Positions 52,732-61,556 of a stretch of 64,000 nucleotides of DNA are shown here, one piece after another. The position numbers were made by a program, and so were the translations under genes. The stretch comes from Muribaculaceae bacterium Isolate-037 (Harlan) (GTDB lineage: Bacteria > Bacteroidota > Bacteroidia > Bacteroidales > Muribaculaceae), in the NCBI GenBank assembly GCA_003762615.1, contig RIAZ01000006.1:124001-188000 (forward strand), given 5' to 3'. Each line of letters begins with the position of its first letter. The stretch's first letter is position 1. The notes under the pieces are model-generated. The model worked only from the letters and a program-made list of their open reading frames with translations. It did not search any database and had not been told where the DNA came from.

Positions 52732-54792
52732 ATGAAAAAGATAATTCTATCAGCTATTTTGGGTGCGACCCTTCTGACATCCTGTCAGAATATGGACATC
52801 CCTCCCAAAAATATAGTCACCTCCGACGACCTTCTTTCCAGTGAGTCGGGTATGGACATATACATGGCGCGCATGTATTCCATCATGCCGTTTGAGGATT
52901 TCAAATATCTCCCTGAGAGAGGTATCAGTAACTTCAACGGCTGGCTTGCCGGTTTCGGTTTCGAGGGTATCGGCGAGAATGTGAACCGCGACGGTTATTG
53001 CCGTTCGTTCACGGGAGAGGGCGACGTATATTGGGGCAAGGCTTTCGAGCTTCTCCGCGACGCCAACTTCCTTATCGAGAATCTTCCCAACTATCGCGGC
53101 ACTTACCCGGAGATCACTTATAATGACTATCTCGGTGAGGCATACTTCGTGAGAGCTTACGTATTCTATGCTCTTGCAAAGCGTTTCGGTGGTATCCCTT
53201 TGGTGACAAGAGTGATCAACTATCCTGCCGAGACGGATCTGCTTGAGGTGCCCCGTGCAAGCGAGGAGGAGACCTGGGACCAGATATGTGCCGACTTTGA
53301 CAAGGCTATCGAGCTGATGATGCCCAAGAGTCCGAAGAGAGGTTATGCCAACAAGTATGTGGCTCTCGCAGTGAAATCTCAGGCAATGCTCTATGCCGGT
53401 TCTGTGGCTAAGTATAATGAGACAGTGCCCGGACGTCTGACTGGTCTCGGTCAGAAGACCGGTGTGCGCGTGATCGGTTTCGACGCCGCTACAGCTGCCG
53501 AGGCTTCCAAACGTTATTTCACGGAGGCTTACAAGGCTGCCAACCAGGTGATACAGAATGGCGGCTACAGCCTTTATAAGAAAAAATGGGCTGAGGGAGA
53601 CCGCGAGGCTATCCGTCAGAACATGATCGACATGACTTCCGACATGGATAGCCCGGAGAATATCTGGATCCGCGAATATCTCTATCCGACCACTACCCAC
53701 TCATTTGATGCCTACAACGCGCCTTACGTGTTCCGTTCGCCGTTGAGCTCCGCAATGTGTCCGACTGCCGACTTCGTTGAGCTTTTCGAAGGCTTCGACC
53801 GTTATCCCGATGGTTCGCTCAAGGTGACTACCGGCAACTCCAACAGTGAGGGTACATATATAATGTATGACAACATCGGCGATTTCTATAAGAATGCCGA
53901 GCCGCGTCTTCTCTCTTATCTGATCATTCCGGGCGATATGTTCAAGGGTCAGAAGATGGAGATCTATGCAGGTGTCTACACCGGCACAACTCCCGTGAGA
54001 CCTCTCCTGAATGATTATTCTTATCAGGGGCAGGCTCAGAACTACCAGAACCTCGATATCGCCAAGGGCGACAATCCGACTCTCTATATGACTCCCGACC
54101 CTAACAATCATAAGATTGTGAAACTTCCCGACGGAAGCGAGATGAAGGCATCAGGCGCGAACGGTCCGTTCTACAACTTCGCCGAGTCAGCAATGACGGG
54201 TCTTCTTGCAAGAAAATGGCTGAAGGATGATCCTTCGTTCACCGCTCGTGAGGGCAACAGCGACCAGCACTATATCCTCGTGCGCTATGCAGAGGTGCTT
54301 CTCAACGCTGCCGAGGCTGCCGTGGAGCTTTCGCTCGCCGGAGTGGCATCTCCCGATGGTTCCGATATGCTTGGCGTGGCTACCGACGTGATCAACGACA
54401 TACGTAGCCGTGCGGGAGCAACTCTGCTCTCCGGCAAACTCACCGGCAGCATCGAGAGCCGCAATGAGGTCAGAAAAGAGCGTCGTAAGGAGATCGCAAT
54501 GGAGACAAATATCAAGTGGGACCTCCGTCGCTGGCGTGTGCAGGATTATGACAACCGCGACGGTTTCTGGGGTGAGACACGCGACAAGGATAAGTTCAGC
54601 TCCAACTCACATTATCGTTTCCGTGGCATCTATCCTTTCTACTCCGCACAGGATAAGAAATGGTTCTACGACGTGCGTTTCGAATGCATCTCCCATAAGG
54701 AGTTTGATTACAACACGATCGACTACTATTTCAGCATACCCGGTGGGGAAGTTGTCAAGAGTCCTGTAATAGACCAGCAGCCAAACCGTTAA
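52732..54792 (+). CDS. susD: SusD/RagB-type glycan-binding lipoprotein
   Basis: 686 residues with a signal and lipobox (LLTSC). SusD landmarks are DANFLIENLPNY, YLGEAYFVRAYVFYALAKRFGGIPLVTRV (TPR-like helices) and the C-terminal HYILVRYAEVLLNAAEAAVE with EVRKERRKEIAMETNIKWDLRRWR. It is larger than classical SusD (about 550 residues), as is common for mannan loci. SusD covers the SusC barrel and opens to admit oligosaccharides. It lies 20 bp downstream of susC and is certainly co-transcribed. Ligand preference for alpha-mannan is inferred from the neighbours. Confidence 0.95.
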   Translation: MKKIILSAILGATLLTSCQNMDIPPKNIVTSDDLLSSESGMDIYMARMYSIMPFEDFKYLPERGISNFNGWLAGFGFEGIGENVNRDGYCRSFTGEGDVYWGKAFELLRDANFLIENLPNYRGTYPEITYNDYLGEAYFVRAYVFYALAKRFGGIPLVTRVINYPAETDLLEVPRASEEETWDQICADFDKAIELMMPKSPKRGYANKYVALAVKSQAMLYAGSVAKYNETVPGRLTGLGQKTGVRVIGFDAATAAEASKRYFTEAYKAANQVIQNGGYSLYKKKWAEGDREAIRQNMIDMTSDMDSPENIWIREYLYPTTTHSFDAYNAPYVFRSPLSSAMCPTADFVELFEGFDRYPDGSLKVTTGNSNSEGTYIMYDNIGDFYKNAEPRLLSYLIIPGDMFKGQKMEIYAGVYTGTTPVRPLLNDYSYQGQAQNYQNLDIAKGDNPTLYMTPDPNNHKIVKLPDGSEMKASGANGPFYNFAESAMTGLLARKWLKDDPSFTAREGNSDQHYILVRYAEVLLNAAEAAVELSLAGVASPDGSDMLGVATDVINDIRSRAGATLLSGKLTGSIESRNEVRKERRKEIAMETNIKWDLRRWRVQDYDNRDGFWGETRDKDKFSSNSHYRFRGIYPFYSAQDKKWFYDVRFECISHKEFDYNTIDYYFSIPGGEVVKSPVIDQQPNR

Positions 54793-54869
54793 TAAAACAA
54801 AGCATGAGGCTCCGGTGAGCCGGAAGCCACCGGAGCCATACATACTAACAATACTAATAAAGACATATC

Positions 54870-55685
54870 ATGAAATTATTTAAGATATCCGGCATGTTTG
54901 CCGCCCTCCTTATGCTCTCCTCTTGCAGCATGTTTGAGATTGATAACTACGACGCACCGGAAGAGACTATCCGTGGCGAAGTCGTGGATGTGAAGACCGG
55001 TAATCCGGTGCTGACCGACCAGGGCAGCGAGGGTATCCGTGTGCGCCTGACAGAGTTGAGCTGGGGACCGAACGTGGAGCATAACCCCGATTTCTATTGC
55101 CGTCCGGATGGCACTTTCCAGAATACCAAGATATTCAAGGGTAACTACAACATACGCATCGACGGTCCGTTTATCCCTCTTGTAAGAGAGACTGCTGACG
55201 GAGTGCCTCTCGCTGACGAGACCATCACTACAGACATAAAGGGAGTGACAAACGTCAAGTTTGAGGTTGAGCCGTTCCTTAATGTGCGCATCGTGGGTGA
55301 TCCCACCGTCAGCAATGGCGTTATCAAGGCTAAGGTAGTAGTGGAGAGAGGCGTGAGTGAGCAGGATTTCCGCGACAAGATTCAGCCGATGGGCAACTGG
55401 AATGATTCATTCCTGAATATGACCGACATTCAGTTCTTCGTGAGCTACTCTAATTCGGTCGGTTATCGTGCGCGCGACGACCGCTGGTCAAGCGCAATCG
55501 ACTATACCGGTTCTGAATTTAACGACAAGTTCGGCACTCCGATCACCATCACTTCCAATGGTCAGATACCATCAGGTCGTAAGGTGTGGGTGCGTGCTGC
55601 TGCCCGTATAAACTTTGATACTCCTGTAGGTAGCGGCACACGTCGCTGGAACTACAGCGAGCCTATCGAAGTGATGATTCCATAA
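54870..55685 (+). CDS. DUF3823 surface lipoprotein (SusE-like position)
   Basis: 271 residues with signal and lipobox (LLMLSSC). The opening domain (NYDAPEETIRGEVVDVKTGNPVLTDQGSEGIRVRLTELSW, FYCRPDGTFQNTKIFKGNYNIRIDGPF) is the DUF3823 beta sandwich that often follows SusD in Bacteroidetes loci. A second Ig-like domain completes the protein. By position it is the equivalent of SusE/SusF-type binding proteins that hold glycan at the surface; direct carbohydrate binding is inferred. It follows susD after 77 bp and precedes a GH92 gene after 182 bp that hold a heptad tract. Confidence 0.85.
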   Translation: MKLFKISGMFAALLMLSSCSMFEIDNYDAPEETIRGEVVDVKTGNPVLTDQGSEGIRVRLTELSWGPNVEHNPDFYCRPDGTFQNTKIFKGNYNIRIDGPFIPLVRETADGVPLADETITTDIKGVTNVKFEVEPFLNVRIVGDPTVSNGVIKAKVVVERGVSEQDFRDKIQPMGNWNDSFLNMTDIQFFVSYSNSVGYRARDDRWSSAIDYTGSEFNDKFGTPITITSNGQIPSGRKVWVRAAARINFDTPVGSGTRRWNYSEPIEVMIP

Positions 55686-55772
55686 TCCCCTAACCCCATG
55701 CAGGGGAGCCGTCCGGCATTGTCCGGCTTGGCTCCCCGGCTCCCTAAAGGGGAAGTCTTAATCACTATCAAC

Positions 55773-55833
55773 TATAACCCATAAACTATCAACCATAAAC
55801 TATAAACTATAAACTATAAACTATAAACTATAC
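55773..55833 (+). repeat. ATAAACT heptad tract upstream of a GH92 gene
   Basis: Seven or more heptads (ATAAACT, with CATAAAC and CAACCAT variants) in mRNA sense, 35 bp before the start codon. The five central units are perfect copies, so slippage in copy number is likely. Just upstream (55686-55760) is a small palindromic CCCCTAAAGGGG-type repeat like dispersed element 2. Confidence 0.75.
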
Positions 55834-55867
55834 CCCATACCCCCTCACCCATAAAAATCTCAACCCT

Positions 55868-58039
55868 ATGAAAAAGATTAGCAGCTTATTGGCTTGTGGA
55901 TCCCTTCTGGCTCTCAGAGCGGTAGGATGTACGGCAACAGATAAAACTTCCCTGACAAGGGAGGTTGATCCAAAAATCGGCAGTGGTGGTCATGGTCACG
56001 TGTTTGTCGGTGCGAATGTCCCGTTCGGTCTTGTACAGGTGGGTCCGACAAGTGTGACAGAGGGCTGGGACTGGTGTTCCGGCTACCATGACAGCGACTC
56101 TACCGTAATAGGTTTTTCACATACTCATCTCTCAGGCACAGGTTGCGGAGATTTGCTTGACGTCACAGTGATGCCGGTGGTAGGGGATGATCTTATATAT
56201 GCGCGTGGAAATACAGATTCTATCGGTTCCGGTCTGTGGTCGTATGCCGACCGTTCGCGTGAAGTGGTGCGTCCCGGCTACTATGCCGTGCCGCTGACCC
56301 GCTATGGAATCGAGACAGAGATGACCGCAACGCCGAGAGTAGGTTTTCATAGATACAGATTCCCGGAGGGGAAGGCTCCGGCAGTGGTGGTTGACTTGCG
56401 CGATGGCGGCAACTGGGATTCCGCCGAAGATATTCATATAGAGAAACAGGGAGATTCGCGTCTTACCGGCTGGCGTCATTCCAAAGGATGGGCAAATAAT
56501 CAGAAACTTTTCTTTGTCATTGATTTCTCCCGCCCGTTTGCATCCCTTGAGAAGAAGGGTGAGGATGGTCTGTTTGCACGCGTGGATTTTGAGGAGAAGG
56601 GTGATGAGCCTTTGATGATGAAGGTGGCAATCTCGCCGGTGTCGGTAGAGGGAGCCGTAGCCAACATGGAGAAAGAACTTCCGGGATGGGATTTCGATAA
56701 GACCGTGGCGGATGCCGACCGTCTTTGGGATGATGAACTCGGCAAGGTGAGAATCAAGGGTGGCACTCCTGATGAGAGGAAGATATTCTACACATCCTTA
56801 TATCACACGATGATTGCACCATCGGAATTTTCCGATGTCAACGGTGATTATCGCGGTGCTGACGGGGAGGTGAAACATAATCCCGGTTTCAATTGCTACA
56901 CCACTTACTCTCTCTGGGATACCTATCGCGCCGCAATGCCGCTCCTTAGTATAATCCAGCCGCAGCGTTATGCCGACATGATTAACACGATGACCGCTAT
57001 CTGCGATGAGCAGGGGCGTCTGCCGGTGTGGCATCTTTGGGGATGTGAGACCGACTGCATGGTGGGTAATCCCGGCATACCGGTGGTGGCTGACGCTATC
57101 GTGAAGGATATCCCCGGGGTGGATAAGGAGCGTGCGTATAAGGCATTGCTGAAGACCGGCATGGATACAATCCGTGGAAACGGGCTTCGTCAGAAGTATG
57201 GCTATATTCCGTTTGATCTGTTCGGGAATGAGTCTGTGGCTTACGATATGGAGTATGCGCTTGCCGACTGGGCAATCGCACAGGCTGCGGAGGCTATGGG
57301 CGACTCTATTAATAAGGAGTATTTTGAAAACCGCAGTCATTCCTACCGCAATTATTTCGACGCGTCTACCGGCTTCATGAGAGGCAAGGACAGCAAGGGG
57401 AATTGGCGCGATCCGTTCAATGAGTTCAACACGTCGCATCGTGTAAATGACTATTGCGAGGGTAACGCCTGGCAATACACTTGGCTCGTGCCTCATGACG
57501 TGGAGGGTCTGCGCGACTGCTTCGGCTCAAAGGAGAGGATGATTTCGCGTCTTGACTCGCTGTTTACCGTATCGTCGGAGCTTCAGGGCACCGACATATC
57601 TCCCGACGTGTCGGGTTTCATCGGTCAGTATGCCCACGGCAATGAGCCGGGACACCACACTGCTTATCTCTACACGATGCTCGGGTATCCGGAGAAGACT
57701 GCCGACCTCGTGAGAGAGATCTGTTCCACCATGTACACCACGGAAGTAGACGGGCTGTCAGGAAATGAGGACGTGGGTCAGATGTCGGCATGGTACATAC
57801 TCTCTGCAATCGGCATGTATGAGGTGGAGCCGGGTAGCGGACGCTACTGGTTTGGCACTCCTCTGTTTGAGGAAGTGGAGATCGACGTGCCGGGTGGTGT
57901 GTTCCGTGTGAAGGCTGACGGAATGTCTGCCGACAGGAAGTACGTGAAGGGCATCCGTCTCAACGGCGAGGAATATAAGCTCCCGTATATCAACTATTCC
58001 GATATAATGAAGGGTGGCGAGATAGTGTTTGAATTTTGA
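55868..58039 (+). CDS. GH92 exo-alpha-mannosidase, canonical alpha-1,2 type motifs
   Basis: 723 residues with a signal and lipobox-like RAVGC. The N-terminal beta domain begins VDPKIGSGGHGHVFVGANVPFG. The subsite motif GWDWCSGYHDSDSTVIGFSHTHLSGTGCGD is the form seen in alpha-1,2-mannosidases of Bacteroides. The catalytic domain has the probable acid in YCEGNAWQYTW, the YAHGNEPGHHTAYLY motif with His and Glu that bind the +1 sugar in alpha-1,2 enzymes, and NEDVGQMSAWYILSAIG with the base aspartates. It probably acts in the periplasm on side chains of imported mannan pieces. It is 69 bp upstream of the second GH76 gene. Confidence 0.93.
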   Translation: MKKISSLLACGSLLALRAVGCTATDKTSLTREVDPKIGSGGHGHVFVGANVPFGLVQVGPTSVTEGWDWCSGYHDSDSTVIGFSHTHLSGTGCGDLLDVTVMPVVGDDLIYARGNTDSIGSGLWSYADRSREVVRPGYYAVPLTRYGIETEMTATPRVGFHRYRFPEGKAPAVVVDLRDGGNWDSAEDIHIEKQGDSRLTGWRHSKGWANNQKLFFVIDFSRPFASLEKKGEDGLFARVDFEEKGDEPLMMKVAISPVSVEGAVANMEKELPGWDFDKTVADADRLWDDELGKVRIKGGTPDERKIFYTSLYHTMIAPSEFSDVNGDYRGADGEVKHNPGFNCYTTYSLWDTYRAAMPLLSIIQPQRYADMINTMTAICDEQGRLPVWHLWGCETDCMVGNPGIPVVADAIVKDIPGVDKERAYKALLKTGMDTIRGNGLRQKYGYIPFDLFGNESVAYDMEYALADWAIAQAAEAMGDSINKEYFENRSHSYRNYFDASTGFMRGKDSKGNWRDPFNEFNTSHRVNDYCEGNAWQYTWLVPHDVEGLRDCFGSKERMISRLDSLFTVSSELQGTDISPDVSGFIGQYAHGNEPGHHTAYLYTMLGYPEKTADLVREICSTMYTTEVDGLSGNEDVGQMSAWYILSAIGMYEVEPGSGRYWFGTPLFEEVEIDVPGGVFRVKADGMSADRKYVKGIRLNGEEYKLPYINYSDIMKGGEIVFEF

Positions 58040-58108
58040 GTGTCGCTCAAAATACGATGTGACAGGTAACAAGTAATATGTAACATACGCGCTTCGCGCG
58101 TTTAGCTT

Positions 58109-59422
58109 ATGAGATTTAAGACAATAACAGCATTTTCGGCGTCTCTCCTGATGATGGCGTCTTGCGGCGCATCGCATAAGGCTACTGTGGCAAATGATGC
58201 GTTTGCGGTATATGATTCTTTTAATACGGTATTTCTGGATTCCGCGAAGTATATCTATAAGAATACCACCAAGGATGAGGCTGCTGTCGACCGTTGGAAC
58301 GGCGCGGCTGCAATATGGTGCCAGCCAATGTATGCCGATATGGCTATGAATGCCATGCTTCTCGCCCGCAAGAATGGCGACAAGGAGAATGAGGCGAAGT
58401 ATCGCGACCTGAGTAATAAGATAATCGACGGTAATATCGCGCATTATCTGAATTTTGATTTCGATAATAACGACACCAACAAGGGTTGGTTCATATATGA
58501 CGATATACAGTGGTGGACCATCACAATGGCTCGTGCGGCGCAGGTGCTCGGAAGAGAGGATTGCCGAGAGTTGGCGGAGAAGAGCTTCGCGCGCGTATGG
58601 TATGGCTCGCCACGTGTGGGCGACACCGGTTCGTATGCCGATCCGGCTAAGGGGCTCGGCGGAGGCATGTTCTGGCAGTGGCAACCGCTGGAGAAGCCGA
58701 ATGCCAATGCTGCCGACCATGGCAAGATGTCGTGCATCAACTTCCCGACGGTAGTGGCTGCCATGCTCCTTTATGACGTGGCTCCCGAGAATCGTGCGGC
58801 TGACCCGAATCCGGAGAAATGGACCAACAACTATGGCGATTTCGTGCGCCCACATTATGAGACGAAGGGGCGTTATCTCGAGATGGCGAAGGAGATCTAC
58901 GACTGGGCTTCCGAAAATCTCGGCGATATGCAGACCGGTATGATTTCCGATAGCAGCCATGGCGGGCACCGTGGTGGTCATCCGCTTATATATAATCAGG
59001 GCACATTCATCGGTGCGGGTGCGCTTCTCTATCTCGCCACCGGCGACAAACGCTATCTTGATAATGCTAAGGCGGGTGCAGACTATTCCATCAACGTGAT
59101 GTCGGCGGAGAATGGTGTGCTTCCGTGGGCACGCAACCATAAGAACCCCTACGATCAGGGTAGCCTTGAACAGGGTGTGTATCCTGCAATCTGGGCGCAG
59201 TATATGGATATCCTTATCAATGATTGCGGTCAGGATCAGTATCGTGAGTTTATTGCCGACAACGTGCGTCAGGGCGTGTCAAACCGTAATGGTGCGGGTA
59301 TATGCGACGGCGAGATGGATAAGAAGACTCCCGATGATGTGCTCGTGGGTAGCTATGCCGCCTCCTCACTGCCGTCGTTGATGCTATTGTTTCCGGAATA
59401 TAATAAAGAGGAGAAAAAATGA
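58109..59422 (+). CDS. Second GH76-family alpha-1,6-mannanase
   Basis: 437 residues with a signal and lipobox (LLMMASC). The catalytic Asp pair is in FIYDDIQWW (D131-D132), with GAAAIWCQPMYADMAMNAML, GGGMFWQWQPLE, YNQGTFIGAGALLYLATGDKRYL and EQGVYPAIWAQYM around it. It differs clearly from the other GH76 (490 residues) and lacks the acidic stretch after the lipid cysteine, so it may work on imported oligosaccharides in the periplasm rather than at the surface. Its stop codon overlaps the start of the isomerase-like gene (ATGA), so the two are translationally coupled. Confidence 0.88.
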   Translation: MRFKTITAFSASLLMMASCGASHKATVANDAFAVYDSFNTVFLDSAKYIYKNTTKDEAAVDRWNGAAAIWCQPMYADMAMNAMLLARKNGDKENEAKYRDLSNKIIDGNIAHYLNFDFDNNDTNKGWFIYDDIQWWTITMARAAQVLGREDCRELAEKSFARVWYGSPRVGDTGSYADPAKGLGGGMFWQWQPLEKPNANAADHGKMSCINFPTVVAAMLLYDVAPENRAADPNPEKWTNNYGDFVRPHYETKGRYLEMAKEIYDWASENLGDMQTGMISDSSHGGHRGGHPLIYNQGTFIGAGALLYLATGDKRYLDNAKAGADYSINVMSAENGVLPWARNHKNPYDQGSLEQGVYPAIWAQYMDILINDCGQDQYREFIADNVRQGVSNRNGAGICDGEMDKKTPDDVLVGSYAASSLPSLMLLFPEYNKEEKK

Positions 59423-60069
59423 GACAGCCGATTAAGTTCCTTCCGTACTTCAAGAGTACCGCATGGGGCGGACGTCGAATATCTGTTTTTAAGAATCTGT
59501 CGGTCAATTGCTCCGACATAGGGGAGAGCTGGGAGCTTTCCGCAATATCGGGATGCGAAAGCATCGTGGCGAATGGCGACGATTCGGGTATGACGTTGCC
59601 CGACCTATGCATAAAATATAGGGAGAGACTTCTCGGTGAGAACGTCTATCAGCGTTTCGGCACCGAGTTCCCGCTGCTCGTGAAGTTTATCGACGCTAAG
59701 ACAGATACGTCGATGCAGGTGAATATCTCCATGCAAGGCGATCGGGATAAGGAGACGATAGGCTATGCTTATTATCCCGAAGGGGATGCTGCCGCTCATG
59801 AAGGAGAAGAGAGCGGAACCACGGCATTGGCGCAATGTGAGTATTTCAAAGTGAACAAAGAGGATATAGAGGGGAGCCGCACCTTAAGTAATGCTGAAGA
59901 TTCGTTTATGGGTATAGTCTGCATAGACGGCGACGGCAAATTGAAGGTAGACGGCGTATCTACATCTGTCAGACAGGGGGAGACACTCCTGCTTCCGGCT
60001 CACGTCGACGAGTTTGACGTGGAAGGGGTGCTCTCCCTACTGACAGTGGTCATCCCGACGATGGGTTAG
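59419..60069 (+). CDS. Mannose-6-phosphate isomerase-like protein with internal deletion
   Basis: 216 residues; ManA-type class I isomerases of this phylum have about 320. The start (IKFLPYFKSTAWGGRRIS, GESWELSAISGCESIVANG) and FPLLVKFIDAKTDTSMQVN match ManA. The sequence then jumps to a segment equivalent to the region before the second cupin half (CEYFKVNKEDIEG), followed by FMGIVCIDGDGKLKVDG and ETLLLPAHVDEFDVEG. About 100 residues are missing, including QVHPDD, the zinc-binding Glu and FLPAGRVHA. The reading frame is kept. It is last in the SusCD operon and coupled to GH76. It is probably not an active isomerase; it may bind a sugar or be decaying. Confidence 0.8.
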   Translation: MRQPIKFLPYFKSTAWGGRRISVFKNLSVNCSDIGESWELSAISGCESIVANGDDSGMTLPDLCIKYRERLLGENVYQRFGTEFPLLVKFIDAKTDTSMQVNISMQGDRDKETIGYAYYPEGDAAAHEGEESGTTALAQCEYFKVNKEDIEGSRTLSNAEDSFMGIVCIDGDGKLKVDGVSTSVRQGETLLLPAHVDEFDVEGVLSLLTVVIPTMG

Positions 60070-60083
60070 CCCATCCGGTCCCT

Positions 60084-60182
60084 GCCCTCCGACCCCCTAA
60101 AGGGGGAGTTGAAGAGTCAACATATATGTGTTGACTGGAGTTGGGTGCCCGAACCCATGGGTTCGGCGTGCCGTATAAGCCA
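60084..60182. repeat. Dispersed element 2, copy B
   Basis: The reverse complement contains, in order, TTATACGG, CCCATGGGTTCGGGCAC, ACTCCAG and CTCCCCCTTTAGGGGGT, matching 7557-7650. It lies between the last mannan gene and the terminator. Confidence 0.75.
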
Positions 60183-60183
60183 A

Positions 60184-60228
60184 ATTCCCCGGTATCTTTT
60201 CGCAAGATACCGGGGAATCTCTTTTTAT
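60184..60228 (+). terminator. Terminator of the mannan operon, first copy
   Basis: ATTCCCCGGTATCTT and AAGATACCGGGGAAT form a perfect 15-bp stem with a 5-base loop, followed by CTCTTTTTATT. A near-identical copy lies at 61226-61268. Confidence 0.9.
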
Positions 60229-60320
60229 TGAGAGAGAATCATACAACATTATTATTACAGTCAACGTTAACTAAATAAAAACTGCTGAAAACTTACATTT
60301 TAAGCAGAGAAGGGAATAAG

Positions 60321-60620
60321 ATGAATATCATATCAGAGAATATCCACAAACTGAATAACCTGTGTAAAAAACATAAGGTAAAGTCATTATATGCCATAGG
60401 ATCTGTATTGACATCTCGTTTTCGTGATGATAGTGATATAGATTTGGTTGTAAATTTCAACGATTCAGAGGTAGAGGATTCGTTTGTAAATTTCTTTGAC
60501 TTTCAAGATGCACTTGAAACCCTCTTTGCCCGTAAAGTAGATTTGGTAGATTATTCCGCCATAAACAGCAATATTTTCCTAAGTGAAGTTAATCGAACTC
60601 GCCAATTGATTTATGGATAG
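60321..60620 (+). CDS. Minimal nucleotidyltransferase antitoxin (MntA-like)
   Basis: 99 residues with the nucleotidyltransferase motif GSVLTSRFRDDSDIDLVV (Gly-Ser, then two Asp) and a third acidic residue in KVDLVDY. Proteins of this type act as the antitoxin of HEPN toxins by adding AMP to them. The downstream gene encodes the HEPN partner and overlaps it by 8 bp. AT-rich composition, unlike the mannan operon, suggests recent acquisition. Confidence 0.87.
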   Translation: MNIISENIHKLNNLCKKHKVKSLYAIGSVLTSRFRDDSDIDLVVNFNDSEVEDSFVNFFDFQDALETLFARKVDLVDYSAINSNIFLSEVNRTRQLIYG

Positions 60621-60945
60621 AACTCAAAAATACTTGGAAGATATGCTCAGTTCAATTACCAATATTGAGCTATTTCTTTCTACACGTCCTCGAGAATATG
60701 AAAAATTTCTTGAAGATAGATGTTTCCGGAGTGCCGTGCAGTGGGAAATTGCCATTATTGGTGAAGCAATGAATAAGTTGCTTAAATTAAATCCTGATGT
60801 GGAAATTACGGATAAAAAACGGATTGTAGCTACACGTAATTATTTGATACATGGTTATGATAGTTTACGACCGGATATTATTTGGAGTATTGTCATAAAT
60901 CATTTGCCAATTCTAAAGAAAGAAATTCAAGATTTGCTTAATTGA
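60613..60945 (+). CDS. HEPN-domain toxin (HepT/DUF86-like)
   Basis: 110 residues, all helical. The active motif R-x4-H is present as RNYLIHGY near residue 75, within IVATRNYLIHGYDSLRPDIIW; this motif gives HEPN toxins RNase activity. A QWEIAIIGEAMNKLL helix is typical of the DUF86 branch. Translation is coupled to the nucleotidyltransferase gene (8-bp overlap). The pair works as a toxin-antitoxin system in which the nucleotidyltransferase adenylates the toxin. A role in phage defence or stress is likely but not shown here. Confidence 0.87.
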   Translation: MDRTQKYLEDMLSSITNIELFLSTRPREYEKFLEDRCFRSAVQWEIAIIGEAMNKLLKLNPDVEITDKKRIVATRNYLIHGYDSLRPDIIWSIVINHLPILKKEIQDLLN

Positions 60946-60964
60946 ATAACTCCCAATTTTGAAG

Positions 60965-61204
60965 ATGTGTAGATTAGCAAATATAAATATTGGGATAAAG
61001 AAACTTGATTTTAGTGCGAAAGGTAGAATGTCGGCTCTTCTTAGTGACGGTAGAGAAATAAGTGTGCCGATTTCTATGTTCCCTGATATAAAGAAACTTT
61101 CAATTAAGCAGAGAGGAGAGTGGATGGTGCTTGATGACCAATTTTTCACTTTTAAGAATCTGAGTAGAATTTTCTCTATTCAGGATCTGATGAGGTTGAA
61201 ATAG
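60965..61204 (+). CDS. DUF2442 small protein
   Basis: 79 residues from the ATG at 60965 (an in-frame TTG two codons earlier is less likely). The sequence ALLSDGREISVPISMFPDIKKLSIKQRGEWMVLDD is the DUF2442 pattern (MFP then a Trp-rich segment). Such proteins are small, cytoplasmic and of unknown function, often found beside toxin-antitoxin genes or DUF4160 partners. It follows the HEPN toxin by 19 bp and is probably co-transcribed with it. Terminator copy 2 comes 22 bp after its stop. Confidence 0.78.
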   Translation: MCRLANINIGIKKLDFSAKGRMSALLSDGREISVPISMFPDIKKLSIKQRGEWMVLDDQFFTFKNLSRIFSIQDLMRLK

Positions 61205-61225
61205 AGACAACTGAAAAATAACCAT

Positions 61226-61268
61226 ATTCCCCGGTATCTTTTCGCAAGATATTGGGGAATATTTTTTA
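61226..61268 (+). terminator. Terminator, second copy, after the DUF2442 gene
   Basis: ATTCCCCGGTATCTT TTCGC AAGATATTGGGGAAT with ATTTTTTAT after it. Its first 26 bases are identical to the copy at 60184; two positions in the 3' arm differ but still pair as G-U. The following gap (61270-61529) shows no supported gene. Confidence 0.88.
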
Positions 61269-61556
61269 TAAATAGGAACTGAAAAATGTTTGCCATTTTT
61301 GCCCGTCTCTAATTTAGAGTGGGGCAACGTGGATTACATTGTTGATATTTAGATAAATATATTTTCGGGAATCTAAAAATGGCAAACAAATGGGGCAAAA
61401 TGGTCAACAAAATACACCATGTTGGTCAACACAATCAATACGACAACGTTATTCTGATATTTAATTGAGATTACCGTTAAAAAATCAATGAAGTAATAAT
61501 GACACAAAAATAGAAATATTATACAAATAAGTACTTCAGAAAAATAAATGAACATA

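Noticed and set aside
61373..61555. Continuation of the receptor fragment on the left side of the IS
   Set aside because: Joining the flanks across the TA gives a hydrophobic frame unlike any barrel sequence, so the rest of the receptor gene is gone, not just interrupted.
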